A stretch of 64,000 bases of DNA, from assembly GCF_009363095.1 (NCBI RefSeq), contig NZ_CP045295.1, positions 3,343,501 through 3,407,500 on the forward strand. Direction: 5' to 3'. Under the pieces are notes generated by a model that saw only the letters and a program-made list of their open reading frames with translations, did not search any database and had not been told where the DNA came from. The position numbers and the translations under genes were made by a program. This document shows, piece by piece, positions 27,216 through 35,701 of this stretch (positions are counted from its first letter, which is position 1; each line of letters opens with the position of its first letter). The DNA is from Paenibacillus cellulositrophicus (GTDB taxonomy: Bacteria > Bacillota > Bacilli > Paenibacillales > Paenibacillaceae).

Positions 27216-27242
27216 CACCTTATACGACAATCGTTCGTATTT
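27199..27242. promoter_or_regulatory. PurBox-like inverted pair (putative PurR operator)
   Basis: Two CGAA cores in opposite orientation at 27204-27207 and 27234-27237, 26 bases apart, which is the separation produced by two 13-14 bp PurBoxes with a 16-17 base gap. The upstream one, AAATACGAACGAT, matches 11 of 13 positions of AWWWCCGAACWWT; the other is weaker. They flank and overlap the -35 element. Confidence 0.5.
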
Positions 27243-27325
27243 TATTAAAAAATAATTAAATAAAATGCATTTTACATAACATAATACCATAAAAGACGAA
27301 CATTATGCATACTCGAAAATAAAAA

Positions 27326-27354
27326 TTGCCAATAGCGCTTTGATTGGATAAGAT
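27326..27354 (+). promoter_or_regulatory. Promoter for the VOC gene
   Basis: TTGCCA (27326-27331), 17-base spacer, TAAGAT (27349-27354). Start near 27361, followed by a GGGAGGT site before ATG 27426. Confidence 0.6.
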
Positions 27355-27367
27355 GAAAGCGTTACCA
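27354..27367. promoter_or_regulatory. cre-like site over the VOC transcription start
   Basis: TGAAAGCGTTACCA matches 13 of 14 positions of the cre consensus and covers the predicted start, a position that would give CcpA repression. Confidence 0.6.
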
Positions 27368-27425
27368 TAGGACGACGAATCATACCGAATCGGAATTCTA
27401 AATCAATCTATGGGAGGTAGACCGG

Positions 27426-27833
27426 ATGATTAGAGGGATTGGGCATTTGGCCTTTGATGTAGCCGATATGAACAAATCGATCGATTTTTACTGCGGCATT
27501 CTCGGATTTAAAAAGGCCTTTTCGATTGAGGATGATCATGGCAACCCCTGGATCGAGTATATCAAGGTGCGTGAAGGCCAGTTTATCGAGCTGTTTTATG
27601 GGGCTGAAAATAAACCCGAAGCGGTGAAACGCCCCATCGGATTCTCGCATTTGTGCCTGGAAGTGGACAGCATCGAAGAAATCGCCGCCCATCTGAAACG
27701 GCATGGTGTCCCGCTGGACGTGGAGCCCCAGCAGGGCAAAGACTCCAATTGGCAGTGCTGGGTGAAGGATCCGGACGGCAACCGCATTGAATTTATGCAG
27801 CTTAACCCGAATTCCCCGCAAATGAAGGCTTAA
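27426..27833 (+). CDS. VOC (glyoxalase/bleomycin resistance-like) family protein
   Basis: 135 aa, one vicinal-oxygen-chelate module with two beta-alpha-beta-beta-beta units: IRGIGHLAFDVADMNKSIDF at the start and GFSHLCLEVDSIEEIAAHLK in the second half. Metal ligands are probably His6/7, Glu60s (QFIELFYG), His in FSHLC and Glu in RIEFMQL. Functions range from lactoylglutathione lyase to dioxygenases; none can be chosen here. GGGAGGTAGACCGG precedes ATG 27426. Monocistronic, with its own promoter, cre-like site and terminator. Confidence 0.85.
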   Translation: MIRGIGHLAFDVADMNKSIDFYCGILGFKKAFSIEDDHGNPWIEYIKVREGQFIELFYGAENKPEAVKRPIGFSHLCLEVDSIEEIAAHLKRHGVPLDVEPQQGKDSNWQCWVKDPDGNRIEFMQLNPNSPQMKA

Positions 27834-27835
27834 AA

Positions 27836-27880
27836 AAACCCCTTAATCGCACCTTTCGTGTGATTAAGGGGTTTCCTTTT
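27836..27880. terminator. Bidirectional terminator between VOC and GAP1-like genes
   Basis: Stem of about 17 bp (AAACCCCTTAATC.../...GATTAAGGGGTTT, loop CTTTC). T-rich on the plus side (CCTTTT) and seven T on the minus side, so it serves both converging genes. Confidence 0.9.
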
Positions 27881-27937
27881 ATCCATTTATGAATTTCTAT
27901 CAATGGGGCCAATCTGTCCTGCCACTGAAATTCATCC

Positions 27938-30900
27938 TTATTTCCCATCTGTCGACGGCTGATCGCCGGATGCCTTTTCGTCGGTCGTATCGCCGGTTTC
28001 CTGATCCGTGTTTCCTTGCCCAGAATTTACGGTCAAAACAAACGATCCTCCGGCCGCGTTGACTTTATCAATCTGGCTAATGTCCAGCTTTTTGCCCAGC
28101 TTCACGGTTACAGTGCTGGTGTATTCGTCCGTCAGCGTATTACCCGAACCTGGTGCACCTGTAGTTCCCGTTGTTCCTGAACTGTCCGCCACTCCCCCGG
28201 TGCCACCGTTACTGGTGTCTGCGCTGCCTGAAGCCGTACCATCTTTTCCGCCGGCAGTGCCAGTCGATGCATCATCCGATGGATCGGCAGCCTTGTCGGA
28301 CGACTGACCGGCGTCCGCTCCCCCACCGTTCGAGTCCGTTCCCGACGTTCCATCCGCGGCGTTCGTCTTTCCGGAAGACCCGCCGGTATCCGCCTGTCCG
28401 TCCTTCGTCGTATCCGTATGGGTCCCGCCAGGCGTTTCGCCGGTCTGGCCGCCTTCCGTCGCATCCGTGCCTGACGTTCCTGCCGAATCGGAGGTCTGCC
28501 CGTCGGTTGCCTTGCCGCCTGCCGTATCTCCGGACGTGGAATCCGTTCCCCCGGCCGGATCCGCCGCGCACTGGCTGACCGTCTGCGGATCAATCGCCTC
28601 AAACAGGATGTTACCGTCCTTGTCCAGGACGGTCACTTCACCGGCTTTGAAGTTCCGGCAGGCTTCCGGCTGCTTGAAGTGGAAGGTGAGCTCCGTCAAT
28701 TCCCCTTGCTCCCCATCCTTGACCTGCTCCGCCGTAAGCAGCGGAATTTCCGTTGCCGTCTCCGTCACCGGAGGCTGGGAAGCGACTGGCGGTTTCGTAA
28801 CGTCTACCGGGTCCGCCTTCCGGTCAAAGGCGCCGTTCGCCTGCAGCGTCAGCATCGTTACGCCTGCCGCAATCACGATGACCAGCAGCACCGAGCTGAG
28901 CATGATCGGCTTGCGGTTGTTTCTGAAAAACTTCATCCACGATGGCGCAAGTTCCGACCGTGCCCGGGCGTAGGCCGGCTGAAGCGCCTGCGGAGCGGAG
29001 TCAAAGTATCTTTTCACCTTGTCTTTGTTCCGGAAAGCGCCCGGGTCATTTCTTTTCATAAACGACACGATCGCCGCGGCATACGCGGGCACCAGGCCGC
29101 GCGGACGAACAAACAGCGGCTGGTCCGCAGACCACTGGATGTACTCATACACCGTCTCCGGGCTGTCTCCGTATTTATACACGAAATCCAGCAGGGATCC
29201 GTAATCCACCGCGCCGGTCTCCACATCCTGACAGAAGGCAAGAGTAATCCACTCGAACACCTCCGGCTTCACTTCCCGCTGCAGCCAGCCACGGCCGATA
29301 TACTGCACCTGATCCCGCTCGGCAAAGGACAAACCGTCCAGCACGTCCTCCCTTTTCGGATGGTCGGTACCGAACCATTGATAGAGCGCCAGCATGACGT
29401 TCGCTTTGGAGCGGATGCGGGCATCGAATCGGGATACCCACGATCTTAATTCCTTCGCCTCCCGCAGAAATCCAATATCCAGCAGTTGCTCTCTCGAAAG
29501 ACGTTCCAAATCCAGATCCTTCAGCAAAAAGAGATTGGCCGCATACACCAGCCGGTCGACAAACCGCGACCCGCCTTCGATTTGGCCCAGTCCGCGGCCC
29601 GGATCCCGCTCGAGATCGTCCAACTGGTCCATCACCGCATTCACGGCGCGGACCGGATCGGACTCCCGGCCCAGCTTGTCCATCAGCTGCGTTTCCGCAA
29701 GCTTGGTGAACACCGCGTTCTCCAGCACGATCGGGTGATTCTGCACCCAGGCGCCGGCGAGCTCGACCAGATCGCTGGCTGTCGCTGCCTGTTTCAGCCT
29801 GTTTTCTATGTAAGGCTCGAACAGCAGGGCGGGCAGCCCCGGGCTGCTCAGCACACGGGCGAAGAAGGTGCGGCTCAAGGCCGGTGTGCTCTCCAGCATG
29901 CCGTACGCGGCTTGCGCAATATCCTCACGCTGCTGCGACAGCGCATTGTTGATCGTACGGATGAAATACTCCACGATGCGCAGGCCAAAATTTTTGCCGT
30001 CGACGGCATAGTAATCCTTGATGCTTTCGATGATGTCCGTTCCTGGCACCTCGCCCAGCTTCACCCGATCCAGCTCCTTGTCAAAACGCGTCAAGAACAG
30101 CTGATTCAGCTGGGCTTTGGCATGAATGGCCCCCGGTGTGGACAAATAATCAAGGATGCAGCGCAGCACCGTGCCGGGTTGCGCCGTATACAGCTCTTCC
30201 CGCCCCTGATCGATCTGGTACAGCACGCAAAGCTCATGGTAGCCCGCAACCGAGATCCGCCGGATCGGCTCCATGCCCTCCATCATTTGGTCGGCAAAAG
30301 CATAAAAATCCTCCAACCGTTCCGGATTCCGAAGATTCGCCCAGGCAAAATCCAGATACGGCTGCTTGGACCAGTCCAAGTCCACGTTGATGACGCGGCC
30401 CGCCGCCAGCTCAAACAAATAATCCTTCTCCACGCTGCGGTCGCCGAGGCGCAGGCCCCCTTTTTCCACGAAGTTCAGGTGGATGCCCTTTTTGCTCTGC
30501 GGCTCTTTGGCATACGTCAGAAAACCGAGCTCGCTACGCAGCGCGTAAGGCAGGCTGCCGTACAGCACATGCAGCAGTTCGCGCGCCTTGACGGACAACT
30601 GCTCCACCGGAACGTCCAAGACGATGTATACCTTCTTTTTGCCCGATACCGACGACATGGCTGCAAACAGCAGCTGTTTGAACACCTTCTCGTCAATATG
30701 CAGCTCCTCCAGGAGCGCCATGACCTCGGCCGCCGCCATATTCTGCCCGTCTTTCGCCACCGGCAAATCTCCCAGTTCGGGGAGGTCCGGGCCCAGCTCA
30801 ATGTCGTAATGTTCGGCAAACTGGGCGTTCAGCAGCCTGCGGTAATCTGTGCCCGTCTGCTCCATCCAGCCCGGAGGGAGTACATAGTTATGGGTAAAAA

Positions 30901-31204
30901 AGGCGCTGCGCAGCCCGGTAAAATCCGCCGGCTGGTACACGCTGCGCCCCAGAACCGTTTCCCCGGTCTCGGCCCGAAACAGATGCAGGGCGTCCGGATA
31001 AGCGGCTGATTCCTTCTCGCTCCGAGCGGTCAGCTCCGCCGGAGCGTCGTATTGGCAGAACGGATGCAGCACCTTTTTAATAAAACCATGTTCCAGCCCC
31101 AGCGATCTGGCGATCGTATCAAACCCTTCGGTAGAGCGGAAAATCCCGCGCCGTTCGCGGGTATACATTTGCTGCTGAACCTTTTTGGGAGTGAAATCCG
31201 GCAC
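27938..31204 (-). CDS. GTPase-associated protein 1-like (GAP1) large membrane protein
   Basis: 1088 aa from GTG 31204, whose first base overlaps the GTPase stop (TAGTG). The N-terminal ~250 residues (QQQMYTRERRGIFRSTEGFD; YVLPPGWMEQTGTDYRR; SGKKKVYIVLDVP; LRSELGFLTYAKEPQSKKG) look like the GAP1 N-terminal domain, a family named for its fixed pairing with GTPase genes. A helical middle region follows to about 740, then one membrane segment (about 763-785), an extracellular domain to ~875, and a Gly/Thr/Asp/Ser-rich low-complexity stretch (~878-1025) before a short C-terminal domain. It probably regulates or is regulated by the adjacent GTPase. Family assignment is from memory of motifs, not a search. 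Confidence 0.7.
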   Translation of the reverse strand: MPDFTPKKVQQQMYTRERRGIFRSTEGFDTIARSLGLEHGFIKKVLHPFCQYDAPAELTARSEKESAAYPDALHLFRAETGETVLGRSVYQPADFTGLRSAFFTHNYVLPPGWMEQTGTDYRRLLNAQFAEHYDIELGPDLPELGDLPVAKDGQNMAAAEVMALLEELHIDEKVFKQLLFAAMSSVSGKKKVYIVLDVPVEQLSVKARELLHVLYGSLPYALRSELGFLTYAKEPQSKKGIHLNFVEKGGLRLGDRSVEKDYLFELAAGRVINVDLDWSKQPYLDFAWANLRNPERLEDFYAFADQMMEGMEPIRRISVAGYHELCVLYQIDQGREELYTAQPGTVLRCILDYLSTPGAIHAKAQLNQLFLTRFDKELDRVKLGEVPGTDIIESIKDYYAVDGKNFGLRIVEYFIRTINNALSQQREDIAQAAYGMLESTPALSRTFFARVLSSPGLPALLFEPYIENRLKQAATASDLVELAGAWVQNHPIVLENAVFTKLAETQLMDKLGRESDPVRAVNAVMDQLDDLERDPGRGLGQIEGGSRFVDRLVYAANLFLLKDLDLERLSREQLLDIGFLREAKELRSWVSRFDARIRSKANVMLALYQWFGTDHPKREDVLDGLSFAERDQVQYIGRGWLQREVKPEVFEWITLAFCQDVETGAVDYGSLLDFVYKYGDSPETVYEYIQWSADQPLFVRPRGLVPAYAAAIVSFMKRNDPGAFRNKDKVKRYFDSAPQALQPAYARARSELAPSWMKFFRNNRKPIMLSSVLLVIVIAAGVTMLTLQANGAFDRKADPVDVTKPPVASQPPVTETATEIPLLTAEQVKDGEQGELTELTFHFKQPEACRNFKAGEVTVLDKDGNILFEAIDPQTVSQCAADPAGGTDSTSGDTAGGKATDGQTSDSAGTSGTDATEGGQTGETPGGTHTDTTKDGQADTGGSSGKTNAADGTSGTDSNGGGADAGQSSDKAADPSDDASTGTAGGKDGTASGSADTSNGGTGGVADSSGTTGTTGAPGSGNTLTDEYTSTVTVKLGKKLDISQIDKVNAAGGSFVLTVNSGQGNTDQETGDTTDEKASGDQPSTDGK

Positions 31205-32463
31205 TAGTCTTCTCTCCCCTCAATGTATTTCAGCTTGTACAGCAGCCAGATAAAGGGCTCATCCACCCGGATCGGGCTGACCACGCTCTGCAGCTTCTGC
31301 CCCACCGGATTGCTGCCCAGCGCAGACACCGCGAAATAAGCCGTATTGGAAAAATACACGTCCATCGTCCCCTTAAACGGGCGGTCGACCTTTTCGATGA
31401 AGCGGCGGATTTCTCCGTCGATATTTTCGAACTCGGTCAGATTCAAATATTTGCGGTGCACCATGTTGTTGAAAATGTTGCTGTTCGGCTTCACGTACTC
31501 GCCGTCCTCGTCCTTTAGCGAGTGGAGCATGTCGCTCTTCGTCAGCACCACCGCTGTCGGTATGTCGGTTTTGCCCTTGTCCTCGTAGGCGATAAAGTCG
31601 CCAAACAGGGTCAGCACCACGTCCCGCGGCTCATCGTACTGCGACACCCATTCGCCCGGCTGGTCGCCTAAATTGAGGCGGATCTTCTCGCGGATCGAGC
31701 GGATCTGCAGCGGATCGATCATGAACAGGATGCCGGCGGAGTTTTTGATGTGCTGCCCGTGCAGGCCGAGGTAATCCTCGTCGACCATGCCCTCGCCGGC
31801 CACATCGAAGAACACCAGCGTGAGCGGCGGCTTGGTCTCGTCCTTGAACACGAATTGGAAAATAAACGGCTCCTGCATCTTCTCCTTCTGCGTGGAGGCA
31901 AGCAGGTCCCCGCGTTCAAACAGCGGCTCCTCGTACATCGTGCGGAACTTGCGGCTGATCTCCGCATTCAGCGGCATACAGGCCGCATTGAAATGGTCCG
32001 CCGTCATATGCTGAAGCGTATGGATCAGCGAGGTCATATACACCGACTTGCCGACCTGCGAGGCGCCGATGATCGAGATGATATTGCTCGGCACTTTGCC
32101 CGCCGTTACCGGAAGTTCGTTATGGCACTTCGGGCACAGCCGTCTGCGCGTGACCACCCCGTAGCGGTCGTTCAGCCCGATCAGCACGTGATCGGAGTAG
32201 ATCTGATGCTCCTCGGGAATATCCCGCGGATAGAGAATCGCTTCCATGTCGTACACCGAATCCAGGCCGAAGCGTTCCCGGTAGCGGTTCAGCTCCTCAT
32301 CCTCACGGAGCGCGTAATCCTCGTCGTCTTCCCGATGGTGGGCAGCGCGGAACACGACCTCCTCCGGCGAAAATTTGCTGAAGCAGTACGGACATACGAT
32401 ATCGTAAAACAATGGCCGGGGCTCCGGCTCCGGCTTCCTCTTGAACCTGTCAAAAATGCCCAT
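31204..32463 (-). CDS. Zinc-ribbon P-loop GTPase (double-GTPase-like, TRAFAC class)
   Basis: 419 aa from ATG 32463, downstream of AAAGGGGGAACG; an upstream-extended frame runs into repeat DNA and is rejected. CPYC (24-27) and CPKC (110-113) form a split zinc ribbon flanking an acidic insert. IISIIGASQVGKSVYMTSLI holds the P-loop (GASQVGKS, 133-140); LVFFDVAGEGM is the Walker B/switch II; VVLTKSD (about 305-311) is the guanine-specificity motif, supporting GTP over ATP. No membrane segment. One-base overlap with the GAP1-like gene shows tight coupling. Likely the nucleotide switch of the 28-46 kb system. Confidence 0.8.
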   Translation of the reverse strand: MGIFDRFKRKPEPEPRPLFYDIVCPYCFSKFSPEEVVFRAAHHREDDEDYALREDEELNRYRERFGLDSVYDMEAILYPRDIPEEHQIYSDHVLIGLNDRYGVVTRRRLCPKCHNELPVTAGKVPSNIISIIGASQVGKSVYMTSLIHTLQHMTADHFNAACMPLNAEISRKFRTMYEEPLFERGDLLASTQKEKMQEPFIFQFVFKDETKPPLTLVFFDVAGEGMVDEDYLGLHGQHIKNSAGILFMIDPLQIRSIREKIRLNLGDQPGEWVSQYDEPRDVVLTLFGDFIAYEDKGKTDIPTAVVLTKSDMLHSLKDEDGEYVKPNSNIFNNMVHRKYLNLTEFENIDGEIRRFIEKVDRPFKGTMDVYFSNTAYFAVSALGSNPVGQKLQSVVSPIRVDEPFIWLLYKLKYIEGRED

Positions 32464-32503
32464 GATGCTGTCGTTCCCCCTTTCCCGTACTTCTATGTTC
32501 AAT

Positions 32504-32640
32504 AGCTGGCTCGAAGAGCCGCTAGTAATCTCATTGTAAGCTGGCTCGAAGAGCCGCTGATGCCTTTTCATGAGCTGACTCGAAGAGGCGCTGATGACCT
32601 TTCGTGAGCTGACTCGAAGAGGCGCTGATATCTCTCGTTT
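32504..32640. repeat. Four tandem 34-35 bp repeats upstream of the GTPase gene
   Basis: Units start at 32504, 32539, 32573 and 32607, each beginning AGCTGRCTCGAAGAGSCGCT and followed by 14-15 less conserved bases. In the first two copies GGCTC-GAA-GAGCC is a perfect small hairpin; in copies three and four one arm base differs. Confidence 0.85.
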
Positions 32641-33057
32641 TGCGGAAGCAAAACATCGAGAATATCTTCTTCGAGCTGTCGCAGAGAAGCTACAGCCCGC
32701 TCCGATGCCGGATCATTCTTCCGATCGCTGTTGCCTCCAAATTTCCTGATTTGATTAACCCTATTAAAGGTTGAAATTCCGCGGCAAAGGCGACCGCTAC
32801 CGCTTCTCCAGAATGATTCCGTCCTCTCCGCTAGGTCATCTCCGGAAGCATTTCTTCCCTGGGCCTCGCTCTGCTTTAGCCCTATGGAGTTCTGTAACTT
32901 TGGCATTCAGCCGTTCAGGCCAGTCTGCCCTTAGCGCTATGATGGTCCAGGTTGCAAATTTAATCTCTGAACATTAAGTTCAAAGCCCTAATCTTTAAGC
33001 TCACTCTTAGGCTCTAAGCTCTTTCTCTCTATGCTTGTTTCCCTCTAATTCTCTAAG

Positions 33058-33099
33058 CACTTCTCTCTATCCACTTCTCTCTATCCACTTCTCTCTAAG
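33058..33099. repeat. Three tandem 14-bp repeats
   Basis: CACTTCTCTCTATC twice exactly, third copy ending AAG, in a pyrimidine-rich stretch with further CTCTCTA fragments on either side. Confidence 0.85.
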
Positions 33100-33486
33100 C
33101 TCTGCTCCCTTAATGTATACGTCCTGCTAATCTATTCGTTCTGGTCATCTATTTGTTCTGCTAAACTATTTGTTCTGCAGATCTAAAGGTTAGCCCTACT
33201 GCGAACCCTCAAACTCTATTCTGCAGCTTTGCAGGTCGATTCCGCAAGCTTGCGTACTTTTAGCCTGTATTATTTCGCCTCTCAAAGCTAGCATTTCGCC
33301 TTTGAATCCAATTCCGTTCACTCTAACCCTTAATTTCACTAGTTTAATAGTTCATATGTTTAATCTCTATATTTTATCGCTCATTCCTGCCCATAAGGCA
33401 GCCGGTACGGCCTGCCCCGGATCCCTGAATCGGCTTGCACCTGCCATCTTCGAGCTATCCAGCTTCTGCCTTCTCCTCTGGGTCAG

Positions 33487-33613
33487 CCCACAATGCTCCC
33501 AGCCAATCGAACATAGGGCACCCTGTGTCCGCCAACAAACGCTCCCTGCCATGTCGATATGGAGCATCCTGAGTCTACCCACAAATTGCCCCCTGCCAAG
33601 CGGAATATATGGA
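33487..33613. repeat. 45-46 bp tandem repeat, about 2.7 copies
   Basis: Units start at 33487, 33532 and 33578 with the pattern CCMACAA-GC-CCC-GCCA-CGAATAT-GGCAYCCTG-GTC. The third copy ends near GGAATATATGG. Its CCCACAAATTGCC core also occurs at 11481. Confidence 0.75.
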
Positions 33614-33635
33614 CCGGAGAGTTTACGTGCTTCCT

Positions 33636-33685
33636 TTGAAATCGTGTTATTCCCTTCCTATCTCATCAAAATAACACGATTTCAA
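33636..33685. repeat. 16-bp perfect inverted repeat after the 220-aa gene
   Basis: TTGAAATCGTGTTATT and its exact complement AATAACACGATTTCAA flank an 18-base loop, 17 bases past the stop at 33702. No T-run follows on the minus strand, so it is not a standard terminator; an mRNA-stabilising or processing hairpin or a protein site is possible. Confidence 0.8.
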
Positions 33686-33701
33686 CAGAAGCCGGAGGTG
33701 C

Positions 33702-34364
33702 TTATATGGAGTGTAACTCATACAGCTGCCCGTACTTCTTGCCGTCCGTAAAAAACAGGCGCACATAGTCGTTTTTGCCCACCTCGATGGCGGGCAGCAC
33801 GTTTTTCCCTGCCGCGAAATCCATGACGAACGGATACACCGTGCCGTCTTCCTTGTGGGCGGGGTAACTTCCCTGCTTCTTGACATAGCAGAGTGCTTCC
33901 TTTGGGATCGGGACCTCGGTCGTCACCCGGATTTCCACGGTCTTGAACCTCTGCAGCCATCCGCCCTTCTCACGGATGGAGACGGTCACGCGGGCTTTGC
34001 CTGTGCTGAAGACGGCACGATTGGCCCCGTCAGGCTGGCGGAACAGGACGGCATCGCCTTGTTCCGTTACCGAAGCATAGACGGTGTAGATGACGCGTCC
34101 GACGCCCTCGATCCGGTCGTGATAACCGTTGTTCGCTTTATATTCGTTTCGGGTATACAGCCTCAGCTTGTCGGAAGGCGAATCGGACGGAGCCGAAGCT
34201 CCGCCCTCTCCCGCGTCGTCCGCAAGAATGTCAAAAGCTCTGCCGATGTACACGGCCTGAATCCCCTCCGGCCACTGCCAACGGAGGGTGCAGCGATCCT
34301 CGTCCAGCTGGTGGGACAAGCCGCGGATGACCGGGTCGCCCGGCTGTGCATCGATAAACCGCAT
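33702..34364 (-). CDS. Beta-rich cytoplasmic protein of the GTPase/tubulin-like system
   Basis: 220 aa, family not recognised. No signal peptide or membrane segment. The first ~100 residues (CTLRWQWPEGIQAVYIGRAFDIL) resemble a fibronectin III-like sandwich, and the rest (KARVTVSIREKGGWLQRFKTVEIRVTTE; KEALCYVKKQGSYPAHKEDG) looks like a second beta domain. Probably an adaptor or scaffold. GGGAGG lies ten bases before ATG 34364; the intervening ATG is out of frame. It is 19 bases behind the vWA gene and is the last gene before the repeat region. Confidence 0.6.
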   Translation of the reverse strand: MRFIDAQPGDPVIRGLSHQLDEDRCTLRWQWPEGIQAVYIGRAFDILADDAGEGGASAPSDSPSDKLRLYTRNEYKANNGYHDRIEGVGRVIYTVYASVTEQGDAVLFRQPDGANRAVFSTGKARVTVSIREKGGWLQRFKTVEIRVTTEVPIPKEALCYVKKQGSYPAHKEDGTVYPFVMDFAAGKNVLPAIEVGKNDYVRLFFTDGKKYGQLYELHSI

Positions 34365-34383
34365 AAGTCATGCGCCTCCCTGC

Positions 34384-35664
34384 TTAGAATCCTCTGCTCG
34401 TGTTGTCTTTCTGGCGCCGATCGAAACCGGACTGCGTCCGTCCGGCCTGGCCTGGACGCTGAAGACCGGCCGCCAGCTTGCCGTTCTCCTTCACCGGAAT
34501 GACGCCGGTGAACAAGGCGAGCACGCCGGCCAGGATCAGGCACGACAGCAGGCGAACCATCTCGTCGCCAACGGTGTGGCCCGACAGGCCGAATTCGAGC
34601 ACGGCTCCGGCGATCAGGCCGGACACCACGCCGCCAATACCAAAGCTGCGGGCCAAATACCGGTTGTCGAAGATCAGGCCGAGGGACAAGCCGATCGCCC
34701 CGCCGATGATGGCGATGAAAGCGATGTGCAGCATCCGGTAATAGATGCTGTCCTGCGTCGGGCCGGTCCGCTCGGTCAGAAGCGTCCGGTCGCCTACGTC
34801 TTCATAGATTTGCTGGAAGACCGGCGACAGGTCGCCTGCATTGGACACGTCGTAATACTGCCCGCCCGTCTCCCGGGCAATGTCCTGCAGCAGCTGCGCC
34901 CCATCCGCCTGAACCAGGCTGAGCCCGATCGTGTTGACGGCGATTTGGCGCTGCTTGTACGCCGCAAGGGCGCTGTTCAGGTCGACATCGCTGATGCCGT
35001 CCGACAGCAGGATAACCATCGTGTTCCGGCTGGCGTCATTCGTTTCCTCGATATGCTTCATCGTATCCGCCAGCGCCAGGCTGATGTTCGTTCCCCCGTC
35101 GGTTGCCTCAAGCCCGTCAATTTCGGAGATGACCTTATGTTTGGCATCCTTATTTTTGACCTTCATAAACGGCTGCAGCAGGGTCGTCTGGTCGTTAAAG
35201 ACCATCACCGCCACCCGGTTGTCACTGTCCATCCGGTTGATCAGGTTTTTGGCTGCCGTGTAGCGGTCATTGTCCGGGTCAGTCTCCCCCATGCTTCCAG
35301 AGTTGTCGATGACCAAAGCAATGTCCTTGACCGGCTTCGCATGGCCGGGATTGATTTCATAGACGAACTCCAAAACCAAACCCAGCACGAAGACCAGCAC
35401 CAGTGTGGCCGGCACGAGCAGTTTCCAGGAAGTCCCCATATACCGCTGTCTCCAGGACGGCCCATTCAGGCGTGGTGACATCATCTCCGCGATCAGGCAC
35501 CCGGTGCCGATGCAGAGAGCCAGTATTCCCAAATATAATCCAATGGCCACGATTCGCGGAAGATCGCTGCCCCACACGTGCAGCACGACCTCTCCGATGA
35601 CGTAGCCGGCCGCGCCGCCGATCAGGCTGAGGAGCAGCAGAAGCAGATTGATTTTACGCTGCAT
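34384..35664 (-). CDS. Membrane von Willebrand factor A domain protein
   Basis: 426 aa. Three N-terminal membrane segments (about 7-25, 37-60, 81-102), then a vWA domain (about 112-300) with an intact MIDAS: DNSGS (120-124), a Thr in DGGTNISLA and an Asp in LLSDGISDVD. Three further membrane segments fill the C-terminus (LHIAFIAIIGGAIGLSLGL; GGVVSGLIAGAVLEFGL; LLSCLILAGVLALFTGVI). vWA domains bind protein partners through a metal. It lies 37 bases behind the 828-aa gene and 19 bases before the beta-rich protein gene. Confidence 0.85.
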   Translation of the reverse strand: MQRKINLLLLLLSLIGGAAGYVIGEVVLHVWGSDLPRIVAIGLYLGILALCIGTGCLIAEMMSPRLNGPSWRQRYMGTSWKLLVPATLVLVFVLGLVLEFVYEINPGHAKPVKDIALVIDNSGSMGETDPDNDRYTAAKNLINRMDSDNRVAVMVFNDQTTLLQPFMKVKNKDAKHKVISEIDGLEATDGGTNISLALADTMKHIEETNDASRNTMVILLSDGISDVDLNSALAAYKQRQIAVNTIGLSLVQADGAQLLQDIARETGGQYYDVSNAGDLSPVFQQIYEDVGDRTLLTERTGPTQDSIYYRMLHIAFIAIIGGAIGLSLGLIFDNRYLARSFGIGGVVSGLIAGAVLEFGLSGHTVGDEMVRLLSCLILAGVLALFTGVIPVKENGKLAAGLQRPGQAGRTQSGFDRRQKDNTSRGF

Positions 35665-35701
35665 GATACCATGCTTCCTTTCTTAAGTGGCACCCGGGCT
35701 C

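Larger units (their letters stand above)
32464..33701. other. 1.2-kb non-coding, repeat-rich region splitting the system
   Basis: No reading frame here has both a ribosome site and protein-like composition. It contains four 34-35 bp tandem repeats (32504-32640), a 14-bp triplet repeat (33058-33099), pyrimidine-rich runs, a pair of CTATTTGTTCTG-like units (33140-33180), a 45-46 bp repeat (33487-33613) and a 16-bp inverted repeat (33636-33685). A promoter for the GTPase gene should lie here but I could not choose one. Confidence 0.7.

Noticed and set aside
32504..32640. CRISPR array
   Set aside because: Units are tandem with no unique 30-40 bp spacers between identical repeats, and no cas genes are near.
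32568..32906. 112-codon minus-strand frame in the repeat region
   Set aside because: It reads through the 34-bp repeats, has no ribosome site and an unnatural composition; treated as non-coding.
33302..33751. 149-codon plus-strand frame
   Set aside because: Covers the 45-bp repeats and the inverted repeat and runs into the opposite gene's end; no ribosome site or family likeness.
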